Shown here: piece by piece, positions 1 to 7,811 of the stretch
Numbering within the stretch: the first letter of the stretch is position 1
Layout of the letters: each line of letters begins with the position of its first letter
From: Streptosporangium amethystogenes
GTDB lineage: Bacteria > Actinomycetota > Actinomycetes > Streptosporangiales > Streptosporangiaceae
Reading direction: 5' to 3'
NCBI RefSeq assembly: GCF_000721075.1
Contig: NZ_JOEQ01000045.1
Coordinates: 1 to 64,000 of the forward strand
Length of the DNA stretch: 64,000 bases
Position numbers and translations under genes: made by a program
Notes under the pieces: generated by a model
Seen by the model: only the letters and a program-made list of their open reading frames with translations
Database searches by the model: none
Told to the model about the DNA's origin: nothing

Positions 1-81
1 GGATCAAGTCCAGAGCGCATACTAAACAGCGAAAGACCAGCTAGGAGTGTCAAGCATCATCCGATGCCATTGCGTCAAGCA

Positions 82-115
82 TCAAGCGAGTCACGACAAC
101 TCGTGACGCTTTGAT
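82..115 (-). terminator. Hairpin at the 3' end of the NUDIX gene
   Basis: GTCACGA and TCGTGAC pair around a 4-nt loop (CAAC), with a further AGC/GCT and TCAA/TTGA pairing after a small bulge. The hairpin overlaps the stop codon of the leftward NUDIX gene (stop at 91-93), so it probably ends that transcript. No other gene is visible between 1 and 90. That stretch holds two copies of TCAAGCATCA (49-58 and 74-83) and nothing else I recognise. Confidence 0.5.
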
Positions 116-549
116 GACCCGAGTAGACGAGTGCCGTCGTGGTGGCGGATGGCCGGCGCTTGGTCGTGGTGCATGGCGTCGAGGACGCGGATGGCGAATG
201 CCTCGGAGGCGAGTTCTTGGACCTCGTCCGCGGTGACCCAGCGGAAGGCGCGGGCTTCGTCGGTTTCGGTGAGGTGGCCGCTGATGACTTTGCAGCGGAA
301 GACGAGGGCGACGATGCCGCGTGTCATGTTCTTGTAGACGCCGGTGAGGGTGATGGGCTCGACGTGTAGGCCGGTCTCTTCGTGGATCTCTCGGAGGAGG
401 CCGGTGGTGATGTCCTCGTCGCGTTCGAGGACTCCGCCGGGTGCTTCCCAGTGGTTGTTGTCTCGGCGCTGGGTGAGGAGTGCGCGGCCTTGGTCGTCGA
501 TGATCACGCCTGCCACGCTGACGGAGTGCTGCGTGTTGTGGTGATCCAT
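91..549 (-). CDS. NUDIX hydrolase of the integrative element
   Basis: A 152-residue protein carrying a complete NUDIX box at about residues 39-61 (G-x5-E-x7-REIHEETGL), the Mg-binding signature of enzymes that cleave nucleoside diphosphates linked to another moiety. The substrate cannot be read from the sequence. The start at 549 is chosen because GGAGGA lies 7 bases upstream; an in-frame start at 597 would overlap the divergent regulator's promoter. NUDIX genes beside the GntR repressor are a common cargo of pSAM2-like AICEs, so it probably belongs to the element. It is divergent from the GntR gene at 626, with a perfect inverted repeat between them. Confidence 0.85.
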   Translation of the reverse strand: MDHHNTQHSVSVAGVIIDDQGRALLTQRRDNNHWEAPGGVLERDEDITTGLLREIHEETGLHVEPITLTGVYKNMTRGIVALVFRCKVISGHLTETDEARAFRWVTADEVQELASEAFAIRVLDAMHHDQAPAIRHHDGTRLLGSSKRHELS

Positions 550-591
550 CGGATGTCCTCCGGGGCTGCTGATCGCTATTCTCAAGCTGCG

Positions 592-605
592 GTACATGTA
601 TGTAC
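592..605. promoter_or_regulatory. Palindrome GTACAT-GT-ATGTAC between divergent genes
   Basis: A perfect inverted repeat with a 2-base centre lies between the NUDIX start (549) and the GntR start (626). Its place in a divergent promoter next to a GntR gene makes it a candidate autoregulatory operator. That role is inferred. Confidence 0.45.
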
Positions 606-625
606 GAGTTGAGGAGTTGTTGGTC

Positions 626-1411
626 GTGGCCGAGCTGCCGTTTCCGGATCTGGACCCGACCAGCGATCGGGCCGTCTTCCGGCAGATTGCCGATCACATC
701 AGGCATGCGATCGAGCGGGGCACTCTTGCCGAAGGTGACAAGGTGCCCTCGGAAGCTCAGCTCATGCAACACTACGGCGTCGCGCGGATGACCATTCGCA
801 ACGCGCTCCAGGTCCTCCAAGGCGAAGGGCTGACGGTCGCCGAACACGGGCGCGGCGTCTTCGTCCGCTCTCATCCTCCGGTGCGGCGGCTGGCCTCCGA
901 CCGGTTCGCCCGTCGCCATCGTGAGCAGGGCAAGGCCGCGTTCATCGCGGAGACCGAGGGCGCGGGCGGAAAGCCGACCGTCGACTCTATCAAGATCACC
1001 GAAGAGCGGCCCTCTGCGGACGTCGCCGAACTACTCGGGATCAGCTCGGAAGATCAGGTGATCGCCCGGTCGCGCCGGTATCTGATCAACGGTCAGCCGG
1101 TGGAGACGGCTGTGTCGTACATCCCGGCGGAGATCGCGCGGGATACGCGGATCGCGCAGCCGGACAGTGGTCCGGGTGGGATCTACGCTCGGCTGGAGGA
1201 GTTGGGGTTCCGGCTGGATCGTTTCGTGGAGGAGATCCGGTCTCGGATGCCGTTGCGGGACGAGGTGCGGGCGCTGAAGCTGGCTCCGGGTGTTCCGGTG
1301 TTTCACCTGGTCCGTACGGCGTATGCCGCCGATGGTCGCGCCGTGGAGGTGTGCGACACGGTGATGTCCAGCGATGCCTATGTGCTCTCGTACGAGCTGC
1401 CTGCGCGATAG
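626..1411 (+). CDS. GntR-family regulator with UTRA domain (KorSA-like repressor)
   Basis: A 261-residue regulator with an N-terminal GntR winged helix (residues about 10-75; core PSEAQLMQHYGVARMTIRNA) and a C-terminal UTRA/HutC ligand-binding domain. GTG at 626 is preferred because GAGGAG sits 9 bases upstream at 611-616; an upstream ATG at 596 falls inside the divergent palindrome. In AICEs such as pSAM2 a GntR protein (KorSA) represses the activator gene and so controls excision, replication and transfer. This gene, or the second GntR at 2527, probably has that role; which one is not decidable here. A likely target is the palindrome at 1422-1437 just downstream. Confidence 0.85.
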   Translation: MAELPFPDLDPTSDRAVFRQIADHIRHAIERGTLAEGDKVPSEAQLMQHYGVARMTIRNALQVLQGEGLTVAEHGRGVFVRSHPPVRRLASDRFARRHREQGKAAFIAETEGAGGKPTVDSIKITEERPSADVAELLGISSEDQVIARSRRYLINGQPVETAVSYIPAEIARDTRIAQPDSGPGGIYARLEELGFRLDRFVEEIRSRMPLRDEVRALKLAPGVPVFHLVRTAYAADGRAVEVCDTVMSSDAYVLSYELPAR

Positions 1412-1414
1412 GAC

Positions 1415-1443
1415 TTGACGTACTCCTCTAGAGGAGTCATAAA
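1415..1443 (+). promoter_or_regulatory. Promoter with a 16-bp palindrome filling the spacer
   Basis: TTGACG (1415-1420) and CATAAA (1438-1443) are exactly 17 bases apart. The spacer holds the perfect palindrome ACTCCTCTAGAGGAGT (1422-1437). A partly matching copy, ACTCCTATAGACGAGC, follows at about 1459-1474. A repressor bound here would sit on top of RNA polymerase. The promoter faces the three small genes at 1534-2379. Confidence 0.55.
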
Positions 1444-1533
1444 TGACATACGCTCAAACTCCTATAGACGAGCAGACGTCTGGAGTAGCTGAATCTACGA
1501 CGCGAAGATCAGCAGACCGAAGGGCTGTGTCTT

Positions 1534-1704
1534 ATGACCGATCAGTGCGTGTCCTGCGAAGGACGGGGGTGGAAGTACGTCAGTCCCCGGCGCGGACTTC
1601 TCGCCGGACCTGTCGGAGTCGCGCCCTCTATGCGTGTCCGCGATGACTGCTCGATGTGCCAGGGGTTGACCACATCGCAGGCTCCGCAAGGACGGCAGTC
1701 GTGA
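1534..1704 (+). CDS. Small protein with two CxxC knuckles (zinc-ribbon-like)
   Basis: A 56-residue ORF with Cys pairs CVSC (5-8) and CSMC (39-42) plus CEGRGW, resembling a DnaJ-type or minimal zinc ribbon. Its stop overlaps the next start in GTGA (1701-1704), so the two are probably translated in series. It is first in a three-gene set downstream of the palindrome promoter. I do not recognise a family; a zinc-binding role in DNA contact or protein interaction is inference. Confidence 0.6.
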   Translation: MTDQCVSCEGRGWKYVSPRRGLLAGPVGVAPSMRVRDDCSMCQGLTTSQAPQGRQS

Positions 1705-2045
1705 ACGGGGCGCTGACGATGGGAGGCGTCTCCCCGGCGGAAACAGCCGAGTCGCTCCAGGCCGAACTCGATCGCCTCAAGATCTCCTCTGATGTTCACG
1801 ACGGTTACGGCCTGGCGCTGGTGTCGGTCTGGGTGGGCCTGGTCGTCTGGTGCGACGGTGATCGGTTCTGGTGGCGCACCGGCTGGGACGTGCGACGTGG
1901 CCGATTCGTCTATGCGTGGCACTGCTCGACGGAACCGGCTCGTGCGGCTCGGCGGGTCGCATTCCAGTACGCGCATCTACGCGAGCACCACTCACCGGCC
2001 TGGCTGACTCCGGACACCGAAGGAATCGATCATGGGCCGCGCTGA
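1701..2045 (+). CDS. AICE small protein of unknown function
   Basis: A 114-residue protein with a GTG start that overlaps the preceding stop by 4 bases. It has an aromatic core (residues about 35-70; VWVGLVVWCDGDRFWWRTGW) and no transmembrane segment long enough to be sure of. The family is not recognised. Tight packing with the neighbours suggests one operon, and it may be an AICE accessory gene conserved near the GntR repressor. Confidence 0.6.
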   Translation: MNGALTMGGVSPAETAESLQAELDRLKISSDVHDGYGLALVSVWVGLVVWCDGDRFWWRTGWDVRRGRFVYAWHCSTEPARAARRVAFQYAHLREHHSPAWLTPDTEGIDHGPR

Positions 2046-2379
2046 GCCGCGAGCACTGGCCGACGCCGGACCTGTCGAAGAGCGGCAGGTCGACGACCTG
2101 AGCATCGGCGACTACCTCGCCTTCGAATACGGCGCGGGCGCCGCTCCGGCCGGGATCAGAATGTCGCCGGCCCAGGTCGAGCACCGCAAACCAGATCTTT
2201 CCCCAGAGGGCTGGGTGTGGGGGAGAGTCGCGGAGATCGGCCGGCGGCTCTGGCGCAGCTTTCCCGTGGTGGCCGAGAGCCAGGTGGTGTGGGTGCTGTG
2301 CGAGTTCGGCGATCAGTCGTCGATCATCACGGGCGTCCCTCACAAGGGCGTGATCATGATGCGGCGTTCGCCCCTTTAG
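2032..2379 (+). CDS. AICE small protein of unknown function
   Basis: A 115-residue protein whose ATG lies inside the end of the preceding gene (14-base overlap) behind GAAGGA. The C-terminal half (about 60-112) looks like a compact beta-rich domain ending in IITGVPHKGVIMMRR. No known motif is seen. It is the last gene of the 1534-2379 set, followed by a hairpin. Confidence 0.55.
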   Translation: MGRAEPRALADAGPVEERQVDDLSIGDYLAFEYGAGAAPAGIRMSPAQVEHRKPDLSPEGWVWGRVAEIGRRLWRSFPVVAESQVVWVLCEFGDQSSIITGVPHKGVIMMRRSPL

Positions 2380-2383
2380 GCGG

Positions 2384-2443
2384 GTGCGGCGGTGCGGTTC
2401 GCGAGGTCCGGGAGGGAAACCTCAACGTTCCGCATCGCCGCAC
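2384..2443 (+). terminator. Hairpin after the small-gene operon
   Basis: The 14-base arms 2384-2397 and 2430-2443 match at 13 positions, with a 32-base loop. It lies between the 2379 stop and the next regulator. There is no T-run, so an intrinsic terminator is likely but not certain. Confidence 0.4.
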
Positions 2444-2526
2444 TCCTTGTTCACCTATGAGGAACAGCTGTGCACGCTAAATGCCTGCTCTATGCTGACG
2501 ATAAGTCGAGTAGTTGGGTTGTTGAG

Positions 2527-3261
2527 ATGTCTGTTTCCGGCGAGGAGTACGCGCCTCCGAAGTACGCCCAGATCGTTGCTGCGATCCGACACAAGATCGC
2601 GGACGGTACCTATCCTCCCGGTTCTCTGTTGCCCTCCGAGTCGCAGCTGATCCGGGAGTTCGCGGTCAGCCGCCCCACGGTCGTGCGGGCGCTTCAGGTG
2701 TTGCAGCTGCGGGGCTTCATCGACCGTGAGCACGGCAAGGGCTCGTATGTGAAAGCGGCTCCTCCGCTGGCCGAGGAGGACTTCTCCCGGCCTGGCCGTT
2801 CCGTCCTGGATCGACCGGAAGCCAATCAGAATGCTTCAGTACTGGAGGCGGGGCCGCGCCCGGCTCCCGCAAACATCGCGATGATGCTGACTCTGCCCAC
2901 AGAGGCGCCGGTCGTGATGCGCCGGGTCCTGCTGAGCGACGGCAGCGAACCATGTGAGCTGATCACCTTGTGGTGCCCGATTGAGCTGGCCGAGGGAACC
3001 GATCTTGGTAAGGCGCTGCCGTTGACGGCGGGCATCCGCCAACACGTACAGGCGGTCAAGGGCCTGCGGCTGGATCATGTCACCGAACGCCTGGCGGCTC
3101 GTCACCCGACAGCCGATGAGATCAAGCTGCTGGCGATCGGTAAGACGGCGGCGGTGCTGGGGGTGGTGGCCCGCGTCTTCGCTGGGACTCGGCCCGTCAT
3201 GGTCATCGAGGTGGCCCTTCCGGGAGTACTCCATGAGCTAGAAGACACCTACACCCTGTGA
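2527..3261 (+). CDS. Second GntR/UTRA regulator of the element
   Basis: A 244-residue protein with a GntR helix-turn-helix (about 8-72; SESQLIREFAVSRPTVVRAL) and a UTRA domain. ATG at 2527 is preferred: a TATGCT -10-like box (2491-2496) would start transcription near 2503, ruling out the in-frame GTG at 2470 even though that one has GAGGA upstream. The motif GTCGAGTA at 2505-2512 sits at the presumed transcript start and recurs in the operators upstream of 3381. Two GntR repressors in one element suggest layered control, for example one for transfer and one for excision/replication. This is inference. Confidence 0.8.
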   Translation: MSVSGEEYAPPKYAQIVAAIRHKIADGTYPPGSLLPSESQLIREFAVSRPTVVRALQVLQLRGFIDREHGKGSYVKAAPPLAEEDFSRPGRSVLDRPEANQNASVLEAGPRPAPANIAMMLTLPTEAPVVMRRVLLSDGSEPCELITLWCPIELAEGTDLGKALPLTAGIRQHVQAVKGLRLDHVTERLAARHPTADEIKLLAIGKTAAVLGVVARVFAGTRPVMVIEVALPGVLHELEDTYTL

Positions 3262-3290
3262 TGTGACGCAGGTCACATAGCAGAACGGAA

Positions 3291-3345
3291 ACTCGTCTTG
3301 TCGAGTATCCGTTCATTGATTACCTTCAACTCGACAGTACGAGTT
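3291..3345 (+). promoter_or_regulatory. Paired ACTCG-N6-CGAGT operators bracketing a promoter
   Basis: Two inverted repeats with identical geometry: ACTCG-tcttgt-CGAGT (3291-3306) and AACTCG-acagta-CGAGTT (3328-3345). A possible promoter, TTGTCG (3298-3303), 17 bases, TACCTT (3321-3326), has its -35 in the first repeat and its start point in the second. A third repeat, TGTGAC-gcag-GTCACA, lies at 3262-3277. By analogy with KorSA control of pra in pSAM2, these are candidate GntR operators for the activator gene. Confidence 0.55.
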
Positions 3346-3380
3346 AGCGACAGTGCGACTAGACAACAGGAGAAAACATC

Positions 3381-3806
3381 ATGGCCATCCAAGGCCCCAT
3401 CCCCGTCAGCTTCAACCAGGTCTTCCCGCACGGCTGCTACGTGGTCGGCGAGGTCGAGCAGGTCAAGGACTTCACCGCCTCGACCGGCGGGCGCACGGTC
3501 TATGCCAAGGACAAGACCACCGGCGAACTCGTCTGGCAGGTCGCCGTCATGGACGCAGACCCCACCCTCAAGGCCGGACAGAAGACGGTGGCGGTCAAGA
3601 TCCTGTCGCCGGTCCAGCCGGTTCCCCCGCCTCCGCTGCCGAACCTGCCGTTCGTGCCGGTCGAGTTCGACGGCATGACCGCCACCGCCTACGTCGCCGA
3701 GAAGACCGGCCGCCTGGCCTGGTCTCTTCGGGCAAGGGCGATGCGTGCTCCCCGCTCCGGCGCGGCTTCGGCCAAGGCTGCGGCCGGTAAGGACGTGGCG
3801 GCATGA
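3381..3806 (+). CDS. pra: Pra-like plasmid replication, integration and excision activator
   Basis: A 141-residue protein with the features of the pSAM2 Pra family: an N-terminal MAIQGPIPVSF...FPHG segment, the DKTTGELVWQVAVMD core, and a proline-rich linker before PFVPVEF. Pra in pSAM2 activates the rep-xis-int operon and replication once KorSA repression is lifted. CAGGAG lies 9 bases before the ATG. The paired operators upstream fit this control. The stop overlaps the next start (ATGA). The last 30 residues are Ala/Lys-rich and probably disordered. Confidence 0.8.
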   Translation: MAIQGPIPVSFNQVFPHGCYVVGEVEQVKDFTASTGGRTVYAKDKTTGELVWQVAVMDADPTLKAGQKTVAVKILSPVQPVPPPPLPNLPFVPVEFDGMTATAYVAEKTGRLAWSLRARAMRAPRSGAASAKAAAGKDVAA

Positions 3807-4120
3807 GTGAGCACAAGCCCTACACCTACGTCACCGCGTCGATCCGTGAGGGCGTCACCCGGTTCGATGTCTCCTTCTGTACCTCGGAGGTGTCGGCCAA
3901 GGCGTTCGGGGGCGACGGTGAGCGGCCGTTCCTGACCCTGTCCAGCACTGAGGCACAGATGACGGTCACCACCACGGGCGGCGGGCCGGTCACCGAACGG
4001 GACGTGACTCTCGCTCGGGAGATCTTCGCCGCTGCCGCGCGCTACCTGGCCGACTGTGAGCGCCTGCACACCGAACAGTTCGCCGACTCCGACCAGGCCG
4101 AGCAGGGCAAGGCGGCCTGA
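3803..4120 (+). CDS. Small AICE protein downstream of pra
   Basis: A 105-residue protein, ATG overlapping the pra stop by 4 bases. The first half (residues about 5-60) reads as alternating beta strands, the second (65-100) as an amphipathic helix with CERLHTEQFADSDQAEQ. The family is not recognised. Coupling to pra and position before traB suggest a role in the switch to replication or transfer, but nothing in the protein demonstrates it. Confidence 0.6.
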   Translation: MSEHKPYTYVTASIREGVTRFDVSFCTSEVSAKAFGGDGERPFLTLSSTEAQMTVTTTGGGPVTERDVTLAREIFAAAARYLADCERLHTEQFADSDQAEQGKAA

Positions 4121-4129
4121 CACGCAAGC

Positions 4130-4161
4130 GGGGCCGCTGGAACTGGCATTCCGGCGGCCCC
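4130..4161 (+). terminator. 13-bp hairpin between the pra operon and traB
   Basis: The arms GGGGCCGC-T-GGAA (4130-4142) and TTCC-G-GCGGCCCC (4149-4161) close a 6-base loop, including one T-G pair. No T-run follows. It could be a terminator or an attenuator limiting read-through into the transfer gene. Confidence 0.5.
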
Positions 4162-4205
4162 TCGGTTCTCCCCAGACAGCGAATCAAGGAAGAGGCACAA
4201 GCCTA

Positions 4206-5651
4206 ATGTTCAAAAAACTGCCCGGCGACGAGGCGCGCACCCTCGTCACCACGACCCCTGACACCGCCATCGTCTTTCGCCCGGCCGTCGTGCGTACCCC
4301 GGCCATCCTCACCATCACGATCTTTCTGTGGCAGCTGCTGGCCGGAGTGATCCGGCTTGTCTGGCGTCACCCGATCGCCATGACCGTGCTCGCCATTCCC
4401 GCTGTGCTCGGTGTCCTGTACGGCTGGCGCGTCGCCCTGCTCGTCGTCACCGTTCCCCTCTCGCTCCTGGCTCCGTGGCCGTTCTTCGATCGGCCCTCGT
4501 TCGATCGCTGGATCGGCCGGCGGCTGCTGGCCTTCTGGCGCCGGGTGTGGATCTACCGGCGGCACTGGCAACCGGTAATGATCGTCTCCGGGCTCGGCCG
4601 TCATCTCCAGGGCCGTGACTACCTGCCCCGCCTCGTCGGCGTCTCCTGTACCTCGTGGGCCGATGTGGTCACGGTGAAGATGATCAGCGGCCAATCGGTC
4701 AAGGACTGGTCCGACCGCATCGAACACCTCGCCCACGGGTTCGGTGCCTCCTCCTGCCGAGTCGTCGTCGTGCGGGCCGGTCGTCTCCAACTAACCTTTC
4801 CCCGCCGTGACCCGCTGGCCGTCCCGCTGCCGGCGGTTCCGCTCCCGGTGGCTGCCTCGGTGGGGCCGGTCGAGATCGGCAAGTGTGAAGACGGCAGTCC
4901 GTACCGGCTCAAGGTGCATGGAACTCACGTGCTGATCGCGGGCGCGACCGGTGCGGGTAAGGGCTCGTTCCTGTGGTCGGCCATCCGTGGTCTCCTCCCG
5001 GCCGTCCGGGCGGGCCTGGCTCAGGTGTGGGCGCTGGACCCCAAGCGGATGGAACTGTCCTACGGGCGCGGCCTGTTCGGCGACCGCTACGCCGCGAACC
5101 CGGCTGACTGCGCCGACCTCCTGGAAGCCGCCGTGCAGATCATGCAGGAGCGGGCCGACCGCTACGCCGGACTCCAGCGCTCCCACACCCCCACCCTCGA
5201 TGACCCGTTCGTCCTGGTGGTCGTCGACGAGGTGGCGTTTCTGACCGCCTACCAGTCGGACAAGGGCCTCAAGCTCCGCATCTCCGCTGCCCTGGCCACC
5301 CTCACCACGCAGGGTCGCGCGGTCGGGTTCGGCGTGATGGCGGCACTTCAGGACCCGCGCAAGGAGGTCATGAACGTCCGCAACCTGTTCCCCGACAAGA
5401 TCGCGCTCCGGCTCGACGAGTCCGAGCAGGTGGACATGGTCCTCGGCGACGGCGCACGAGACAGGGGAGCGCTGGCCGATCACATCTCCCCGATCCCTGA
5501 GCAGGGCGCGGGCGTCGCCTACGTCCGACTGGAGACCTCACCCGACCCCATCCGGGTCCGCGCGGCCTACGTCTCCGATGCCGACATCCGGACCATGGCG
5601 GCCCTGGTCACGAGTGACACCCTGCCGATCGAGATGGAGGGGGCGGCCTGA
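4206..5651 (+). CDS. FtsK/SpoIIIE-type DNA translocase for conjugal transfer (TraB-like)
   Basis: A 481-residue protein: two or three N-terminal membrane segments (about 32-95), then an FtsK-type motor with Walker A GATGAGKGS (about 246) and Walker B VLVVVDEVAFL (about 340). Actinomycete TraB proteins of this size move double-stranded DNA between hyphae as a single-protein conjugation machine. The start at 4206 has AGGAAGAGG 10 bases upstream; the frame is open to 4056 but that part overlaps the previous gene. The next gene starts in the stop codon. Partner Spd spread proteins are not obvious in the window and may lie to the left. Confidence 0.88.
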   Translation: MFKKLPGDEARTLVTTTPDTAIVFRPAVVRTPAILTITIFLWQLLAGVIRLVWRHPIAMTVLAIPAVLGVLYGWRVALLVVTVPLSLLAPWPFFDRPSFDRWIGRRLLAFWRRVWIYRRHWQPVMIVSGLGRHLQGRDYLPRLVGVSCTSWADVVTVKMISGQSVKDWSDRIEHLAHGFGASSCRVVVVRAGRLQLTFPRRDPLAVPLPAVPLPVAASVGPVEIGKCEDGSPYRLKVHGTHVLIAGATGAGKGSFLWSAIRGLLPAVRAGLAQVWALDPKRMELSYGRGLFGDRYAANPADCADLLEAAVQIMQERADRYAGLQRSHTPTLDDPFVLVVVDEVAFLTAYQSDKGLKLRISAALATLTTQGRAVGFGVMAALQDPRKEVMNVRNLFPDKIALRLDESEQVDMVLGDGARDRGALADHISPIPEQGAGVAYVRLETSPDPIRVRAAYVSDADIRTMAALVTSDTLPIEMEGAA

Positions 5652-5845
5652 TGCGCATCATCCTGCACGGCACCCCGGCCGAGATCGACGCCCTGCCCTT
5701 CCGGCGGCTGCGCACCGTCGACGGCTCCGACCTCGCCGAGGTGACGGTGATCGTTGACCTCGACTCCACCCGGCTGCGCAAGCACCCCTACCGCGACGCC
5801 TACCGGATCTGCGCCGACCTCATCGACCCCAAGGGGGCCATGTGA
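5651..5845 (+). CDS. Small protein between traB and rep
   Basis: A 64-residue protein whose ATG shares one base with the traB stop and whose stop overlaps the rep GTG (GTGA). It contains a short beta-alpha pattern (RIILHGTPAEIDALPF, then AEVTVIVDL) and a DAYRICADLI helix. Small proteins of this kind commonly lie between transfer and rep genes in AICEs. No function is recognised. Confidence 0.65.
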   Translation: MRIILHGTPAEIDALPFRRLRTVDGSDLAEVTVIVDLDSTRLRKHPYRDAYRICADLIDPKGAM

Positions 5846-7560
5846 CCGACACCCCCGCCCACCCGTCCACCCCCTCGACCGACACCCCGCCGAACGGCTC
5901 AGACCGCACCCTGCCCCGCCTCGTCCGTGACACCCTGCCCGTCGCCCTGGACGTGGCAATCGAGGTCGCCAAGCTCAACGGCGTGTGCATCCGCCCCATC
6001 GAGATGCGGCGCCTGGACACCCACACCGGCCAGAGCGAACCGTTCGACATCCCCTGTGGGACCACACAGGAGGCCAAGTGCCCGCCGTGCGCCAAGCGCA
6101 ATCAGCAGCTGCGCCGGGCGCAATGCCGGGAAGGCTGGCACCTGGATCACGAGCCGATCGCCGAACCCCACCCCTCCACCGAGGACCAGCGGTGGCTGAT
6201 CGAGTTCCGGGCCGACGTGCAGGCCAAGCGCGACGAGGCCGAACGCGATGGGGAAGACACCTTCGACTGGGAGGAGGCCATCGCGGGCATCGATGCGGAG
6301 ATCAACGCCGCTGGTATGCGGGGCAATGTCCTGGGCGGGCGGACGGCTCCCAAGCGTTCCCGTTCCACGAGGCGTCGCCAGGATGCGCCGGACTTGCCCA
6401 AGCGGGCCAAGCAGGACACCACCCTCGGCCGGACCTTCATCGCCCCCGATGGCAGGGTGTATCGGCCGTCGCTGTTCGTCACGCTCACCCTGCCCTCCTA
6501 CGGCAAGATCCGTTCCGGCCTGGGCGTGCCGGTCGATCCGAGCACCTACGACTACGCTCGCGCGGCCCGTGATGCGCTGCACTTCTCCAAGCTGGTGGAC
6601 CGGTTCGTGCAGAACCTGCGCCGGGTGGCCGGCTACGACGTGCAGTACTTCGCCACGGTGGAACCTCAGAAACGGCTCGCTCCGCATCTGCACATGGCAA
6701 TCCGCGGGACCATGCCCCGCGCGGAGATCAAGGCGATTGCCGCCGCGACCTACCACCAGGTGTGGTGGCCATCGGTCGATGAGGTGAAGTTCGACGGTGA
6801 CCACCTGCCCATCTGGGCGCCACGGGCCGACCTGGGCGACGGCGCCACCTACCCGGACGGTCAAGCAGGCGACTACCTCGACCCCGAAACCGGGGAACTG
6901 CTGCCCACCTGGGACGAGGCGGCCGAACCGCTGCACGTGGTCCGCTTCGGTCCCCAGGTCGATGTTCAGGGCATCGTCGCCGGATCACCGGACGCTCACA
7001 AGCGCATCGGCTACCTCACCAAGTACCTGACCAAGAACCTCGGCGACCCCCTCGACCCCGACGACCCCACCACCAACGACCTCGCCCGCCGCGACCACGC
7101 CGTCCGCATGGTCGAGGCGCTGCGCTACGAACCGTGCTCGCCGACATGTGCGAACTGGCTGCGCTACGGCATCCAGCCCAAGGGGGCCAAGGCGGGCATG
7201 CTGCCGGGCCGGTGCAAGGGCAAGGCACACAAGGCCGAACACCTCGGCTACGCGGGCCGTCGCGTCCTGGTCTCGCGCAAGTGGTCGAACAAGACCCTCC
7301 GGGAGCACAAGGCCGACCGCCGGGCCTGGGTGCTCGACATGCTCGGCCTGCCCGACGAGGCCGTGACCGACTCCCACCGCTACGTCTGGCGGCCGGTCTC
7401 GACCAGCGACCCCACACGGACCCCGCTGGCCAAACGGCTGCTGCGCGGGGTCGCCGACCGTCACCGCACCAAAGCACGCCTGGCCGAACTCCAAGCCAGA
7501 GCAGACGGCACCCCTGTTCCAGATCTTTCGGCAACTCCAGCTCTGGAGGTGGCTGCGTGA
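5842..7560 (+). CDS. RepSA-like rolling-circle replication initiator
   Basis: A 572-residue protein with GTG start in a 4-base overlap. Near the N-terminus is a Cys cluster (CPPCAKRN...QCREGW, about 74-93). A metal-binding HUH-type motif PHLHMAIRG lies at about 282-290, followed by candidate catalytic tyrosines in GYLTKYLTK (Y391/Y395). This is the layout of RepSA-type initiators, which nick the element's origin for rolling-circle replication before transfer. A second Cys/His set (CSPTCANW, about 432, and GRCKGKAHKAEH, about 454-465) may also bind zinc. It is followed directly by xis and int, the standard rep-xis-int operon. Confidence 0.88.
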   Translation: MTDTPAHPSTPSTDTPPNGSDRTLPRLVRDTLPVALDVAIEVAKLNGVCIRPIEMRRLDTHTGQSEPFDIPCGTTQEAKCPPCAKRNQQLRRAQCREGWHLDHEPIAEPHPSTEDQRWLIEFRADVQAKRDEAERDGEDTFDWEEAIAGIDAEINAAGMRGNVLGGRTAPKRSRSTRRRQDAPDLPKRAKQDTTLGRTFIAPDGRVYRPSLFVTLTLPSYGKIRSGLGVPVDPSTYDYARAARDALHFSKLVDRFVQNLRRVAGYDVQYFATVEPQKRLAPHLHMAIRGTMPRAEIKAIAAATYHQVWWPSVDEVKFDGDHLPIWAPRADLGDGATYPDGQAGDYLDPETGELLPTWDEAAEPLHVVRFGPQVDVQGIVAGSPDAHKRIGYLTKYLTKNLGDPLDPDDPTTNDLARRDHAVRMVEALRYEPCSPTCANWLRYGIQPKGAKAGMLPGRCKGKAHKAEHLGYAGRRVLVSRKWSNKTLREHKADRRAWVLDMLGLPDEAVTDSHRYVWRPVSTSDPTRTPLAKRLLRGVADRHRTKARLAELQARADGTPVPDLSATPALEVAA

Positions 7561-7811
7561 CCAGAAAGGCCAGGCAAGAGCCCGTCTCGCTCCTCCCAGA
7601 GCTGGCACGGGGCCGGTTGCTCACCGTGGAAGAGGCCGCCGAACGGCTCAACACCACACCCCGTTTCCCCCGGCGCCTGATCGAAGAACGCCGCATCGCC
7701 TTCGTTCACGTGGGGCGAAACGTCCGTATCCCCGAAGCAGCCCTTGACGCATTCATCGCTGCCGGGCTGGTCGAACCGGTCACCACCACACGCCGCAGGA
7801 GGGCTGCCTGA
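7557..7811 (+). CDS. xis: Excisionase (Xis), helix-turn-helix
   Basis: An 84-residue protein with a MerR/AlpA-type DNA-binding fold: LLTVEEAAERLNTTPRF, a wing, then VRIPEAALDAFIAAG. Proteins of this size next to the integrase bend att DNA and steer the recombinase to excision. The GTG overlaps the rep stop (GTGA), and the stop overlaps the int ATG by one base, so the three are probably co-translated. The chain ends in a basic TTRRRRAA tail. TPRFPRRL replaces the more common TxRxVRRL recognition-helix pattern, a minor variation. Confidence 0.85.
   Translation: MTRKARQEPVSLLPELARGRLLTVEEAAERLNTTPRFPRRLIEERRIAFVHVGRNVRIPEAALDAFIAAGLVEPVTTTRRRRAA

Noticed and set aside
1443..1646. ORF starting inside the -10 box of the palindrome promoter
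   Set aside because: Its ATG overlaps the -10 region, it has no ribosome site, it is Arg/Ser-rich and it overlaps the better-supported 1534 gene in another frame.
2470..2526. Upstream GTG start for the second GntR gene
   Set aside because: It has GAGGA upstream, but the TATGCT -10-like box at 2491-2496 would start the transcript downstream of it, and the added residues are not GntR-like.
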